64,000 nt of DNA from Ilumatobacter sp. (GCA_018666235.1 JABJAB010000025.1:1-64000), one strand, 5' to 3'. Shown: positions 8,487-17,659, numbered from the stretch's first letter. The notes: generated by a model from the letters alone, not told the origin. A program made the numbers and translations.

Positions 8487-9425
8487 ATGGCTGGTGGTCT
8501 CGCCGGACTGTTGGATGACATAGCTGCACTCGCAAAGCTCGCTGCCGCGTCGATCGACGACGTCGGCGCTGCTGCCGGACGCGCGAGCGCCAAGGCCGCT
8601 GGTGTCGTGGTCGACGACACCGCCGTCACACCGGCCTACGTCCGTGGCCTGGCAGCCGAACGTGAGCTGCCCATCATCAAGCGCATCGCGCTGGGATCGC
8701 TCCGCAACAAGTTGCTGCTGATCCTGCCGGTCGCCCTCGTGCTCAGCGCGGTCGCTCCGACACTTGTCGAGATCATCCTCATGCTCGGCGGCACTTACCT
8801 CTGCTTCGAAGGCGCGGAGAAGATCTACCACCGACTCAAACACGACGACAGTCACGACGTGCCGGTCGTGATCCAGGGTCCCGACGCCGAAGAAGCCACG
8901 ATTAAGGGTGCGATTCGGACCGACCTGATTCTCTCGGCCGAAATCATGGTCATCGCCCTCAAGGAAGTGATCGACGAAGGGTTCCTGCAGCGCGCGATCA
9001 TCCTCGTTGTCGTTGCAGTGGTGATCACCCTGATCGTCTACGGCGTCGTGGCACTCATCGTGAAGATGGACGACATCGGTCTGAGACTCGCCGAACTCGA
9101 GTCGACGTCATCGCAGAAAATCGGTCGAGCAATGGTCATGGGCATGCCGAAGTTGCTCAGCGCGTTGACCGTCATCGGTACCGCGGCGATGTTGTGGGTT
9201 GGTGGCCACATTCTGCTCGTCGGCGCAGACGAACTCGGCTGGCACGCCCCCTACGACTTCGTGCACGACCTCGAAAAGAAGGTCGAAGACATCGACGGCA
9301 TCGGCGGCATGCTCGCCTGGCTGATCAACACCGGTATCTCTGCGTTGATTGGGCTCATCGTCGGTGCCATTGTCGTTGCGGTGTTGTCCCGGTTCCACAG
9401 CAAGTCAGACGACGAGTCGCACTGA
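8487..9425 (+). CDS. DUF808 family inner-membrane protein (YedI-like)
   Basis: This 312-residue protein starts MAGGLAGLLDDIAALAKLAA, the DUF808/YedI N-terminus. Four to five hydrophobic segments follow (for example LLLILPVALVLSAVAPTLVEIILML, AIILVVVAVVITLIVYGVVALIV, and a C-terminal ISALIGLIVGAIVVAVLS). A strong GAGGAGA ribosome site precedes the ATG. Function in the family is not established. The stop abuts the stop of the convergent SRPBCC gene with no base between. Confidence 0.83.
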   Translation: MAGGLAGLLDDIAALAKLAAASIDDVGAAAGRASAKAAGVVVDDTAVTPAYVRGLAAERELPIIKRIALGSLRNKLLLILPVALVLSAVAPTLVEIILMLGGTYLCFEGAEKIYHRLKHDDSHDVPVVIQGPDAEEATIKGAIRTDLILSAEIMVIALKEVIDEGFLQRAIILVVVAVVITLIVYGVVALIVKMDDIGLRLAELESTSSQKIGRAMVMGMPKLLSALTVIGTAAMLWVGGHILLVGADELGWHAPYDFVHDLEKKVEDIDGIGGMLAWLINTGISALIGLIVGAIVVAVLSRFHSKSDDESH

Positions 9426-9887
9426 TCAGTTGGCTTCGAGTGCCGCTGCCAATCGCTCGAGGGTCTGCTCCATGCCGGTCCGGTTGTGTGCGAGACGGTC
9501 GACAACGCCTGAGATCGTCGCGCTCCGCTCCAGCGCCGACTCGGGCCTGAGGTCCTGGTTGTACTCGGTGACACGGCATCCCGCTTCGGTTGCCTCGATG
9601 GCATAGCCCCACTTCGCAAAGACGAAGCCCCTCGAGTCACAGTCAAAGAAGAACCGCCGATCGGGAACCAGCTCGACGACTTCGGCTTCGGTGGTCCACT
9701 CCTTGTCGCCGTGCCGATTGTGACCGGTGAACTTGGCGCCCACGGCTGCGTGGTCGAACCCTTCGTTCCACTCTGCATGGTAGTTCTCGGGCGACCACTC
9801 GCCCATCCGCGCGATATCGGTCAGCGCCGCGTACACGACACTCGGAGCAGCAGCGATGTCACGGGACACTTCAATGTCGGGAGTCAT
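9426..9887 (-). CDS. SRPBCC family protein
   Basis: A 153-residue START-like (SRPBCC) hydrophobic-pocket protein: IEVSRDIAAAPSVVYAALTDIARMGEWSPE at the N-terminus, then alternating strands and a long C-terminal helix. These proteins bind or shuttle small hydrophobic ligands; the ligand is unknown here. ATG at 9887 is preferred, with ATG at 9899 also possible. It diverges from an SDR gene across 73 bp. Confidence 0.75.
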   Translation of the reverse strand: MTPDIEVSRDIAAAPSVVYAALTDIARMGEWSPENYHAEWNEGFDHAAVGAKFTGHNRHGDKEWTTEAEVVELVPDRRFFFDCDSRGFVFAKWGYAIEATEAGCRVTEYNQDLRPESALERSATISGVVDRLAHNRTGMEQTLERLAAALEAN

Positions 9888-9960
9888 GGCAGAAACCATA
9901 GGCCTGGTAAACACAGGTCGACGGAACGGATCAGTGCGGAGCAAGAGGGAGACCACAACG

Positions 9961-10701
9961 ATGGGACGATTGCAGGACAAGGTCGCAGTCATCACCGGCG
10001 GAGCGCGCGGGATGGGCGCTGAGACCGGTGCACTGTTCGCTGGAGAGGGAGCGACCGTCGTGATCACCGACGTGCTCGATGACGCCGGCCAAGCGGTTGC
10101 TGCTCAGCACGAACGCATTTCGTATCACCACCTCGACGTGCGATCCGAGGCCGATTGGCATCACGTCGTCACCCAGGTGTTCGAGGAACACGAACGGCTC
10201 GACGTCTTGGTCAACAACGCCGGAGTCGACCTCACGAAGAAGCTCGCGGCAACGACGTTGAGTGACTTCGAGCATTTGATCTCGATCAACCAGATCGGCC
10301 CGTTCCTCGGCATGCGCGCTGCCGCGATCGCATCCATTGCAGCTGAAGCGCCGTGCTCCATCGTCAACATCAGCTCGGTCGCCGGACTCGAAGGGGTGCA
10401 CAACCACGCTGCCTACGGTGCGACGAAGTTCGCCGTCACCGGTCTCACCAAGGCGGCGGCCAAGGAGTGGGGTCGACACGGCATCAGGGTCAACTCCGTG
10501 CATCCGGGCATCATCGCCACGCCGATGACCGAGGACCATTTCGCCGACGCGGACCTCCGCGCCCGCGTGGAACGGAACCTGCCATTACGCCGCCTCGGGC
10601 AGCCGATCGACGTCGCCAACATGGTGCTATTCCTCGCCAGCGATGAGTCGGCGTACTGCACGGGTCAGGCATTCACCGTCGACGGTGGCGTGCACGCCTG
10701 A
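9961..10701 (+). CDS. SDR family oxidoreductase (FabG-like)
   Basis: This 246-residue classical SDR has VAVITGGARGMGAE (cofactor loop), NNAGVD, a serine strand IVNISSVAG, YGATK (catalytic YxxxK) and the C-terminal YCTGQAFTVDGG of FabG-like reductases and 3-hydroxysteroid-type dehydrogenases. A clear GGGAG ribosome site lies 10 bases before the ATG at 9961; the in-frame extension upstream to 9856 overlaps the divergent SRPBCC gene and is rejected. Confidence 0.85.
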   Translation: MGRLQDKVAVITGGARGMGAETGALFAGEGATVVITDVLDDAGQAVAAQHERISYHHLDVRSEADWHHVVTQVFEEHERLDVLVNNAGVDLTKKLAATTLSDFEHLISINQIGPFLGMRAAAIASIAAEAPCSIVNISSVAGLEGVHNHAAYGATKFAVTGLTKAAAKEWGRHGIRVNSVHPGIIATPMTEDHFADADLRARVERNLPLRRLGQPIDVANMVLFLASDESAYCTGQAFTVDGGVHA

Positions 10702-10758
10702 GCCGCTCAGGCGGCACGACACCCGACCGGGACCGCACTGTCCTGACAGGATGGTCCG

Positions 10759-11418
10759 ATGAACCACCAGATCGCGATTGCTGATGGCGGGCCGTACTTG
10801 GTGAGTGGGGGTGTGCCAATCACCTCAAAGGCACCCATCATGTCGGAGCACGGTGAACCGCTGACCTGGAAGACCACCACCGCCGATGCCGCCGAGATCA
10901 AGGGACGTGTGGCGCTGTGTCGATGCGGGGCATCGGACAACAAGCCGTACTGCGACGGCAGCCATGCCCGCGTCGAGTGGGATGGCACCGACAACGCACC
11001 CGACGGCGCGTATGACGAGCGAGCGAAGAGCTACGGAGGTGAGGGCTTCGAAGTGTTCGACGATCGCCCGATCTGTGTGCACGCCGGCTTCTGCGGCAAC
11101 CGGGTCACCAACGTTTGGAAGATGGCCGCCAAGGCCGATGACAGCCGGATCCGCGCCGAAGCGATGTCAATGGTCGAGCGGTGTCCATCCGGTGCGCTCA
11201 CCTACGCCGTCGACGGCGAAACGAACGAACCGGACCTTCCTTCCGAGGTCGCCGTGATCCCCGATGGTCCCTTGTGGGTCAGCGGCGGCATCGAGGTCAC
11301 ACGCGCCGACGGCAGCACTCTCGAAAACCGCAATCGTGTCACCCTCTGTCGGTGCGGCCAGTCGGGGTCAAAGCCATTGTGCGACGGTTCGCACAAGGAA
11401 GCCGGCTTCACCGGCTGA
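10759..11418 (+). CDS. double CDGSH iron-sulfur protein with central Fer4_19-type domain
   Basis: This 219-residue protein has two CDGSH motifs, LCRCGASDNKPYCDGSH near residue 60 and LCRCGQSGSKPLCDGSH near the C-terminus. Between them is a DUF1271/Fer4_19-like segment with CVHAGFCGN and ERCPSGAL. Each CDGSH unit normally holds a 2Fe-2S cluster with three Cys and one His. The middle domain carries further Cys ligands, so the chain may hold several clusters. The family is linked to redox or iron-sulfur handling; no specific role is proven. The EF-hand gene follows after 14 bp. Confidence 0.85.
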   Translation: MNHQIAIADGGPYLVSGGVPITSKAPIMSEHGEPLTWKTTTADAAEIKGRVALCRCGASDNKPYCDGSHARVEWDGTDNAPDGAYDERAKSYGGEGFEVFDDRPICVHAGFCGNRVTNVWKMAAKADDSRIRAEAMSMVERCPSGALTYAVDGETNEPDLPSEVAVIPDGPLWVSGGIEVTRADGSTLENRNRVTLCRCGQSGSKPLCDGSHKEAGFTG

Positions 11419-11432
11419 GTAGGATTGGCCTC

Positions 11433-11663
11433 ATGGCTGCAGAACCCGAGAACGACCCCACCGTCGAAGACCCCGAGGCCGAGGCGAGTCGGCTCGGCGC
11501 CTACGACCTCGACGGTGATGGCAAGATCTCCATGGTTGAGGACGCGCGAGCCCGGCTCGGTGTCATCGACGCCGATCTTGAGCATGCTGCCGAAGAAGGC
11601 GGGATCAAGGGCAAGATCGCCGAAGCCGCTCACCACATCGTCGACAAATTCGACAACGACTGA
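11433..11663 (+). CDS. small single EF-hand protein
   Basis: A 76-residue acidic protein. Residues 25-36 form a textbook calcium loop D-L-D-G-D-G-K-I-S-M-V-E with Asp at positions 1, 3 and 5, Ile at 8 and Glu at 12. The rest is short amphipathic helix (EEGGIKGKIAEAAHHIVDKF). No signal peptide or membrane segment is seen. It lies 14 bp after the CDGSH gene on the same strand. Function is unknown; calcium binding is inferred. Confidence 0.65.
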   Translation: MAAEPENDPTVEDPEAEASRLGAYDLDGDGKISMVEDARARLGVIDADLEHAAEEGGIKGKIAEAAHHIVDKFDND

Positions 11664-11683
11664 CCACTCGCCACATCACGCCA

Positions 11684-12661
11684 TCACACCATCACGCCGT
11701 GGCAGCGCGGCGCCAGGCGCCAATCCGCTCGGTCACATCTGCCAAGTCGTTGGCCACTGCGACCACATAACGGCGGCATCTGATGTGCGGCATCGCCGAC
11801 CAGGAAGACCGGCCCGTCCCTGAACGTGGCGGCGACGTTCGCATGAAACCGATACATTGCGGCGCGCGTCACCTCGATCTGGTCGGACGTTCCCCACGGC
11901 GCCAACAGCTGCGCGATCGATTCCGCCGCGAGGACATCCTCGCGCTGTTCGCCGGGTCGCAGTTGAAACCCCCCACGCCGATGCCCACCCGGTCCTGGCA
12001 CGAACGTGCAGACACGATCCGCACTGCAGTGCTGGCGCGCGACGCGAGGGAGCGGAAGATCCGGGTCCCGCAGCAAGGTGTCGACGACGAGCCACGTCTG
12101 GTCGAAGCCCTGATCGATCATCGCGATGCTGCGCAGCGACCGAACCGTGCTCTTGGCCCCGTCTGCAGCGATGACCCACCGCGCGGTGATCGACGTGTCG
12201 ACATCGGCGCCTCGAACGTCGACTCGTGCGCCCCCACCGTCGAGATCGGTGAGTGCCACCGCTTCGAGTCCGAGGCGCATGTCGACGCCCGCTGCCACTG
12301 CTTTGGCGCGCAGGTTGCGTTCGAGCGAAGGTTGGTCGAACGTGACCATGGGCGGGTGACCCAGTGCGCCGACCGTGCCGAGCGGCAACTCGATACCGAC
12401 CACTCGATTGCCCTCGCCGTCGGTGAATTCGCCGCCGGGCAGTTGCGTTGAATAGGTGCGGAACTCATCGATGAGGCCGGTGCGAGCGATGAGGTCTTGG
12501 ACCTCGTCGTCCATGCCGATGGCCCGCGGGAGCGGGTACACCTCGGTCAAACGGTCTATCGCGATGACGCTCAGCCCACGCTGCGCGCAGCGCAACGCTG
12601 CCATCACGCCAACCGGGCCACACCCGATGACGAGGAAGTCGGCATGCCGCTGATCGCTCAC
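11684..12661 (-). pseudogene. FAD-dependent aromatic monooxygenase (MhpA-like), broken by internal deletion
   Basis: The first about 295 residues follow the PheA/MhpA-type flavin hydroxylases: DFLVIGCGPVGVMAALRCAQRG, the DG-like AADGAKS, and GPVFLVGDAAHQMPP. Family members are about 500-550 residues and continue for 200 more after GDAAHQMPP. Here the frame turns into RSGQRLGRCDRADWR and stops at 11684. One frame over, the same DNA reads YVVAVANDLADVTERIGAWRRAATA with a stop at 11692-11694, which looks like the true C-terminus. So about 200 codons of the C-terminal domain appear deleted, with a frame change at about 11770. The GTG start overlaps the stop of the upstream VOC gene. Confidence 0.72.
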
Positions 12662-13191
12662 AATGCGGCGTAGTCGAGGAGCGACTCGACGGACTCACCT
12701 CCGGCACGCCGCGCGACCAAGTCGGCGGGATCGAACTTGATGCCGATCGGATTCGCGGCGAACACGTCGCTTGCCATGAACGCCTCAGCTTCAGCTGGGT
12801 TCATCGCGTCGACCTGCAGTTCAACCTGGTTGCCGTCGGGGTCCGCGTAGTACATCGACAACGTCATGCCGTGATGAATCGGTGCGATCGGCATGATGCC
12901 CTTTTTGGCGAGGCGCTCGTACGTCGAGAGGAGCGCGTCGAGATCAGCATGCGTAAACGCAACATGCTCAAGTCCGGCCGCCTTCCGGTCGTTTTCAGCG
13001 AGGTGCGGCATCGACACAATTGCGAGGCGATGGTGCTCGTCGTCGTATGTCAGGAAACACAGGAAGTCGTTTTGATGGCGGACCTCGGCACCAAGCACGG
13101 TGCTCCACCAGGCAATCGAATCCGCGTATCGGGGCGTGCGGATCACGATGTGAGCCAGCTTCACAGGGGAGATCACGGTGGTGTCGGTCAT
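12658..13191 (-). CDS. VOC family (extradiol dioxygenase-like) protein
   Basis: A 177-residue vicinal-oxygen-chelate protein. HIVIRTPRYADSIAWWSTVLGAEV opens the first beta-alpha-beta module, HVAFTHADLDALLSTYERL the second, and MYYADPDGNQVELQVD carries the metal Glu. Metal ligands are His14-type, a His in LEHVAF and the Glu. The gene is translationally coupled to the flavin monooxygenase, a pairing seen in aromatic ring hydroxylation and cleavage routes. With the monooxygenase broken, its role here may be relict. AAGGA precedes the ATG. Confidence 0.8.
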   Translation of the reverse strand: MTDTTVISPVKLAHIVIRTPRYADSIAWWSTVLGAEVRHQNDFLCFLTYDDEHHRLAIVSMPHLAENDRKAAGLEHVAFTHADLDALLSTYERLAKKGIMPIAPIHHGMTLSMYYADPDGNQVELQVDAMNPAEAEAFMASDVFAANPIGIKFDPADLVARRAGGESVESLLDYAAL

Positions 13192-13268
13192 CTTGTGTCC
13201 TTGCAGGCTGTGGTTGAGTGACCAAAGTCTGACATGCCGAAGAGAGGGCTGGGCGAGCCGGCGTCAGG

Positions 13269-14291
13269 TCAGTCCAGCGAGCCATGATCGGCGACTGCAC
13301 CGCTGATCAGATTCTCAGCGCGGAGACGATGCGTCATCGTGCGGCCCGGGCTGACCACCGTGCCGAGATACTCCTCGATCTGAGCGGCACGATGCCGCGC
13401 GATGCTGACGGCCTCCGCGGCTTCAACCGGTTCGAACTCAACGACATCGCCGGTACGGAGTTGCGTAAACGCGTCGAGGTCCGCTGAGACGACGGTCGCA
13501 ATCTTCGGGTAGCCGCCCGTTGTCTGATGATCGGCGAGCAGCACCGTTGCAACGCCATCGCCAGCCACCTGGATCGACCCTCGAACGATCGGCTCGGACG
13601 GGATCGACAACACCTCGCGGAGCGGCAGCGGCGCGCCCGCCAGCCGGACGCCCATCCGATCGAACGCGTCGGTCACGCGATAGGGCGATTCGCGAAATGC
13701 AACGATCGCCTCGTCTTCGAAGTGGTGATCTTGAGGGCCCATCACAACCCGTACCCGACCTGTCGATCGGGCGAAGTCAGGGACGGGGATCTCACCGTCC
13801 CTGACCGACTCGACGCGGGCGGCTGCGATGTCGATCTTCTCGCCGACCACCAGCGCTCCGCCTCCAAGGCCCGACATCGAGTGCGTGGCGGAGTGACCCA
13901 GCCATCGAGACACGACGGGTCCTCCGGCAATCGCCACGTACGACCAACTGCCCCACTCACCGGCACGCACGCTGACCCGCTCGCCCGGGCGCATCGTGAT
14001 CACGGTCCACCCCGATTCGATGCTGCCTCGATGGTCGACGACGCAGTCTCCACCGGCGATACCCAACGTGACGCTTCCGGTGACGCAGTCGAGGTCGATG
14101 CCCCCTCGCGACACTTCGATGGTCGTGGCTTGCGCGCCGTTGCCGATCGCTCTGTTGGCCGCCGCATGCGCCAGCCGATCCATCGGACCCGACGCTGGGA
14201 CACCAAACCGGAGGCTGCCAAATCGCCCGCCATCTTGGAAGGTCACCAACGGACCCGCGAACGACACATGCAACTGAGCTGTCTGGCTCAT
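13269..14291 (-). CDS. pxpC: 5-oxoprolinase subunit C (biotin-dependent carboxyltransferase family)
   Basis: This 340-residue PxpC/KipA-type protein contains SFAGPLVTFQDGGRFGSLRFGVPASGPMDRLAHAAAN and LGIAGGDC, then GPQDHHF and QTTGGYPKIATV. With PxpA and PxpB it forms the ATP-dependent 5-oxoprolinase that opens 5-oxoproline to glutamate. The start overlaps the pxpB stop in an ATGA (14288-14291), matching the usual operon order A-B-C. Confidence 0.9.
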   Translation of the reverse strand: MSQTAQLHVSFAGPLVTFQDGGRFGSLRFGVPASGPMDRLAHAAANRAIGNGAQATTIEVSRGGIDLDCVTGSVTLGIAGGDCVVDHRGSIESGWTVITMRPGERVSVRAGEWGSWSYVAIAGGPVVSRWLGHSATHSMSGLGGGALVVGEKIDIAAARVESVRDGEIPVPDFARSTGRVRVVMGPQDHHFEDEAIVAFRESPYRVTDAFDRMGVRLAGAPLPLREVLSIPSEPIVRGSIQVAGDGVATVLLADHQTTGGYPKIATVVSADLDAFTQLRTGDVVEFEPVEAAEAVSIARHRAAQIEEYLGTVVSPGRTMTHRLRAENLISGAVADHGSLD

Positions 14292-14980
14292 TGCTCCTCC
14301 ACGAGACGGGCAAACGACGCGAGGTCAACCCGGGAGAAACTGACCCGATCTCCGACATCAAACAAAAACGGGTCGGCCTCGGCCGGTCGCAACACCTGCG
14401 TCGCCGACCGCCCGATGACCGACCATCCGGTCGGCATCTCGATCGTCGTGATCAGACATTGCGGACCAGCAATGATCACGCTGTCGGCGGCGACGCCGCG
14501 CACCGGAGCGGGTTTGCGCGGCACGTGGATCACCCCGGGCGTCCCCGACATGTAGGCGTAACCCGGTGCAAAGCCGTACATCGCCACGCGGAATTCTCCG
14601 CCGAGATGCGCGTCGATCACCGCCTCCACGCTCAGGCCTGACGCTGCCGCGACCACTGCCAGATCCGGAGCAAATTGCTCCTCGTAACACACAGGCACGA
14701 TGTGATGCCGACCCTCCGCCGCAACGTGGCTCAAGTGCATCACCGAACGCAACTCCGCTTCGATCAACTGATGGTCAGTGACAAGCGGGTCGAACACGAC
14801 AAGCAGGTTCACGAATGCAGGCACCAGCTCGGTGACTCCGGTCAGTTGCGCCGAGCGGATCACATGATCCAGTGCAATCACCGCATCATTTGCGATGTCA
14901 CTGACCTCGGCGGCAAATTCGACGAGCACACCGCAATCACCAACCGCCGTGTACCGCGGTGTGTTGAGCGCTGAGCTCAC
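14288..14980 (-). CDS. pxpB: 5-oxoprolinase subunit B
   Basis: This 230-residue PxpB/KipI-type subunit reads YTAVGDCGVLVEF at the N-terminus, HIVPVCYEEQFAPDL in the middle and YGFAPGYAYMSGTP with VPRKPAPVRGV, all hallmarks of the carboxyltransferase subdomain C/D family. It overlaps pxpA and pxpC by four bases each, so the three are co-translated. Confidence 0.9.
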   Translation of the reverse strand: MSSALNTPRYTAVGDCGVLVEFAAEVSDIANDAVIALDHVIRSAQLTGVTELVPAFVNLLVVFDPLVTDHQLIEAELRSVMHLSHVAAEGRHHIVPVCYEEQFAPDLAVVAAASGLSVEAVIDAHLGGEFRVAMYGFAPGYAYMSGTPGVIHVPRKPAPVRGVAADSVIIAGPQCLITTIEMPTGWSVIGRSATQVLRPAEADPFLFDVGDRVSFSRVDLASFARLVEEQ

Positions 14981-15753
14981 GACGTCGCATCGACGAAGCC
15001 AGCGGGCTGTATCCCCGCCGTACCGAGTCCATCTCTGATCATCCGAGCCATCGCGACCGCTCCGTCGCTGTCGCCGTGCACGCAGATCGAGTGCGCAGCA
15101 AGCTCGATCGGTTCGCCGCCGACAACAGGCATCAGGCCGGTTTCCAAGAAGCCGAGCAATCGGTCGGTTGCTTCACGTGGGTCGTGAATCATGGCTCCGA
15201 GCCGATCGCGCGGCACGAGTTGTCCGTTCGGCTGGTAGCCGCGGTCAGCGAAAATCTCCGAAAAGACCGGCGCGCCCGCAGCCCGGGCGACGCGCTCGAT
15301 TTCGGTCCCCGAGATCGCAAGGATCGCAAGTTCCCCGCTGACTCGCTGCACAGCATCGACGACGGCGGCGGCCACGTCGGCGTCGCGAGCTGCGAGATTC
15401 GAGAGGGCGCCATGGATCTTCACGTAGCGCACCTCGATCGGTACCAGCCTGGCGACGGCCTGCAACGCGCCAATCTGAGCTGCGATCATCCGCCCGACTT
15501 CGGCATGACTCATTGGAATGACGCGTCGACCGAACCCCTCGCGGTCGGCGTAGCCCGGGTGGGCTCCGACGACGACACCTCGTTCCGATGCGATCGACAG
15601 TGCACGAAACATCGTTTCGGGATCGCCAGCGTGACCGCCGCACGCCACGTTGGCGCTCGACACGAGCGACAGCATCGCGTCGTCGTCGCCTTTCGTCCCC
15701 GACTCAGAGGCCTCACCGAGGTCAGCATTGAGATCAATCGATCGATCGGTCAT
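14977..15753 (-). CDS. pxpA: 5-oxoprolinase subunit A (LamB/YcsF family)
   Basis: The 258-residue protein begins MTDRSIDLNADLGEA and continues SSANVACGGHAGDPETM, VGAHPGYADREGFGRR and VKIHGALSN, then SEIFADRGY, the standard LamB/YcsF pattern. It is the 5-oxoproline-binding subunit of PxpABC. The ATG at 15753 lies inside the last 20 bp of the upstream LLM oxidoreductase gene, so the set appears to be one operon LLM-pxpA-pxpB-pxpC. Confidence 0.9.
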   Translation of the reverse strand: MTDRSIDLNADLGEASESGTKGDDDAMLSLVSSANVACGGHAGDPETMFRALSIASERGVVVGAHPGYADREGFGRRVIPMSHAEVGRMIAAQIGALQAVARLVPIEVRYVKIHGALSNLAARDADVAAAVVDAVQRVSGELAILAISGTEIERVARAAGAPVFSEIFADRGYQPNGQLVPRDRLGAMIHDPREATDRLLGFLETGLMPVVGGEPIELAAHSICVHGDSDGAVAMARMIRDGLGTAGIQPAGFVDATS

Positions 15754-16795
15754 CACCTGGCACGGTATCTGTCGCGTTGAGCTCGGAAACGAGATCCTGC
15801 AGCTGACCCAAGCCAGCAAGACGTTGATCAAGGGTGTCGCCCATCGGCCCGACCCGCAAGCTGTTGACCCCGCAATCGCGATACTCCCGAAGCCGACGGC
15901 GAATCTCTTCGACTGGTCCAATCAAATTCGTGCGGAGTCCGATCTCCGCAGGCACGCGGGCAGCAGCGGCAGCGCGGTCACCATCAAGCCAGAGTCGCTG
16001 CACCTCGGCAACCTCGTCGCCGAAGCCCTGCCGTGCGAAGGCCTCGTTGTAGAAGTTCGATGTCGCCGATCCCATCGCGCCGAACGTGAAGGCGAAGCCC
16101 GAGGCATGGCGTCGACCGGCTTCTTCGACGTCATCGGTGATCTCGCAACTGACCGACACCGTCAGGTCGATGTCGCCGAGTGTCTTGCCAACCGACTCGG
16201 CGCCGACGCGGATCTCATCGAAGAACACGTCGGCGGTCTCACAGAAAAATGAGTTGCCGATCCAGCCGTCGGCAACGGCACCGGTGAGACGGAGGTTCGC
16301 CGGACCAAGCGAGGCGATGTACACCGGCACGTGGACAGGCGGTGCGGCAGCACGCAGCGCCTTCCCTTCGCCCCCGGGCAGCGGCAGCTGGTACATCTCA
16401 CCGTCGTAGACCAGGCGTTCGCCCGCGGTGATCATCCGGATGATCTCGATCGTCTCGCGCGTACGACGGACGGGCTTGGCAAAGGGCACCCCGTGCCAGC
16501 CCTCCATGACCTGCGGGCCGCTCGCACCGACGCCGAGTAAGAACCGGCCGCCCGAGAGCTGCTGGAGGCTCATCGCCGACATCGCCAGCATCGCCGGGGT
16601 GCGCGTGTCCAGTTGCACGATGGCAGTGCCGAGCTTGATCGTGTCGGTCAGCGCCGCGATCGCGCCTAGACCGGTGAGCGCGTCGTATCCCCAGAACTCG
16701 GGGACCCAGACCGAGTCAACCCCAAGCCGCTCGGCCTCGACCACATAGTCGAGCCCCTCGCGGTCCACCGGCATCCCGTACACCCCCAACCGCAT
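15734..16795 (-). CDS. LLM class F420-dependent oxidoreductase
   Basis: A 353-residue luciferase-like TIM-barrel enzyme: MRLGVYGMPVDREGLDYVVEAERLGVDSVWVPEFWG, then KLGTAIVQLDTRTPAMLAMSA and GRFLLGVGASGPQVMEGWHG. This pattern is typical of actinobacterial F420-dependent members (Mer/FGD-like), which transfer hydride to or from cofactor F420. Its 3' end overlaps pxpA by 20 bp, so expression is linked to oxoproline use, an association that is not obvious biochemically. Confidence 0.82.
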   Translation of the reverse strand: MRLGVYGMPVDREGLDYVVEAERLGVDSVWVPEFWGYDALTGLGAIAALTDTIKLGTAIVQLDTRTPAMLAMSAMSLQQLSGGRFLLGVGASGPQVMEGWHGVPFAKPVRRTRETIEIIRMITAGERLVYDGEMYQLPLPGGEGKALRAAAPPVHVPVYIASLGPANLRLTGAVADGWIGNSFFCETADVFFDEIRVGAESVGKTLGDIDLTVSVSCEITDDVEEAGRRHASGFAFTFGAMGSATSNFYNEAFARQGFGDEVAEVQRLWLDGDRAAAAARVPAEIGLRTNLIGPVEEIRRRLREYRDCGVNSLRVGPMGDTLDQRLAGLGQLQDLVSELNATDTVPGDDRSID

Positions 16796-16849
16796 GTGAT
16801 CACAATACTCGTCCCGCGCTCGCGCGTCGCCTGGGCTGGCCTCACCGGC

Positions 16850-17659
16850 TCACGAAATTGGACGGCCGAGAAAGTTGCGGGTGGCTTCCATGAAGCGATC
16901 GAACTGCTCGCGGTGAATGTTGTGGCCCGCGCCGGCAATGCGCATCGCGGTGATGGCTGAGTTCATCGCGGTGACACGTCGAGCAACGTCGTCGGTCACC
17001 ATGCCGCCGCTGTCAGCATCACCATGAACCAGCAGAGACGGGCAGTCGATCGCAGCAACGGTCTCACCCCATCCGCTGCCGACCATCGTGTCGGCTGCCT
17101 CCGGTCGCACCTGCTGGTTCGACTCGATCCACGTCGGATACTCCTCGGACGGCCATGTCGGGTGCTGCTCATGGGCAAGAGCCCGGAGTTCGGTCGTGGT
17201 GGCGGACGAACAGGACACGAGCCAGCTGCGCACTGCCTCGCGTCTCGAGTCAGAGATCCCACCATCAGATTCCTGGCTGGCGGTCCACGGCGGATCGATG
17301 AGCACGAGTCGGCTCACCACTCCAGGGTGGCCGGCCGCAAAGTCCGCAACGGTTCGGGCTCCGACCGAATGGCCGATCAACGCCGGTCGGTCGAGGCCGA
17401 GTTGTTCGACGACCGCCGCAACATCGGCAGTGGGCGGGGGCCCCTCACCGGGAGCCGTTTCAGACTGGCCGTGATTCCGGGCGTCGATCATCACGACGTC
17501 AAAGTCGTTTTCGAGCGCTTGAGCGACTCGCCACCAGCACCGGCCGCTGTCGCTCAACCCATGTGCCAGAACCAACGGTGGCCGGTCGGGTCGCCCAGCT
17601 CGGTAAACGTGAATGGCCACGCCGTCTGCGTCGACATCACACTCCTGCCAGTCGGCCAT
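16850..17659 (-). CDS. alpha/beta hydrolase
   Basis: A 269-residue alpha/beta-hydrolase fold protein. PPLVLAHGLSDSGRCWW gives the oxyanion loop, IGHSVGARTV the nucleophile elbow (Ser in GHSVG), IDARNHGQSE follows strand 4, and GAGHNIHREQ carries the catalytic His. It could be an esterase, C-C hydrolase or epoxide-type enzyme; the substrate is not determined. The start at 17659 (MADWQECDVDADG) gives the usual length. It lies 55 bp downstream of the TetR gene on the same strand and may share its promoter. Confidence 0.78.
   Translation of the reverse strand: MADWQECDVDADGVAIHVYRAGRPDRPPLVLAHGLSDSGRCWWRVAQALENDFDVVMIDARNHGQSETAPGEGPPPTADVAAVVEQLGLDRPALIGHSVGARTVADFAAGHPGVVSRLVLIDPPWTASQESDGGISDSRREAVRSWLVSCSSATTTELRALAHEQHPTWPSEEYPTWIESNQQVRPEAADTMVGSGWGETVAAIDCPSLLVHGDADSGGMVTDDVARRVTAMNSAITAMRIAGAGHNIHREQFDRFMEATRNFLGRPIS

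Noticed and set aside
13527..14555. 342-residue plus-strand frame across pxpC and pxpB
   Set aside because: It crosses the junction of two well-supported minus-strand genes and has no coding character.
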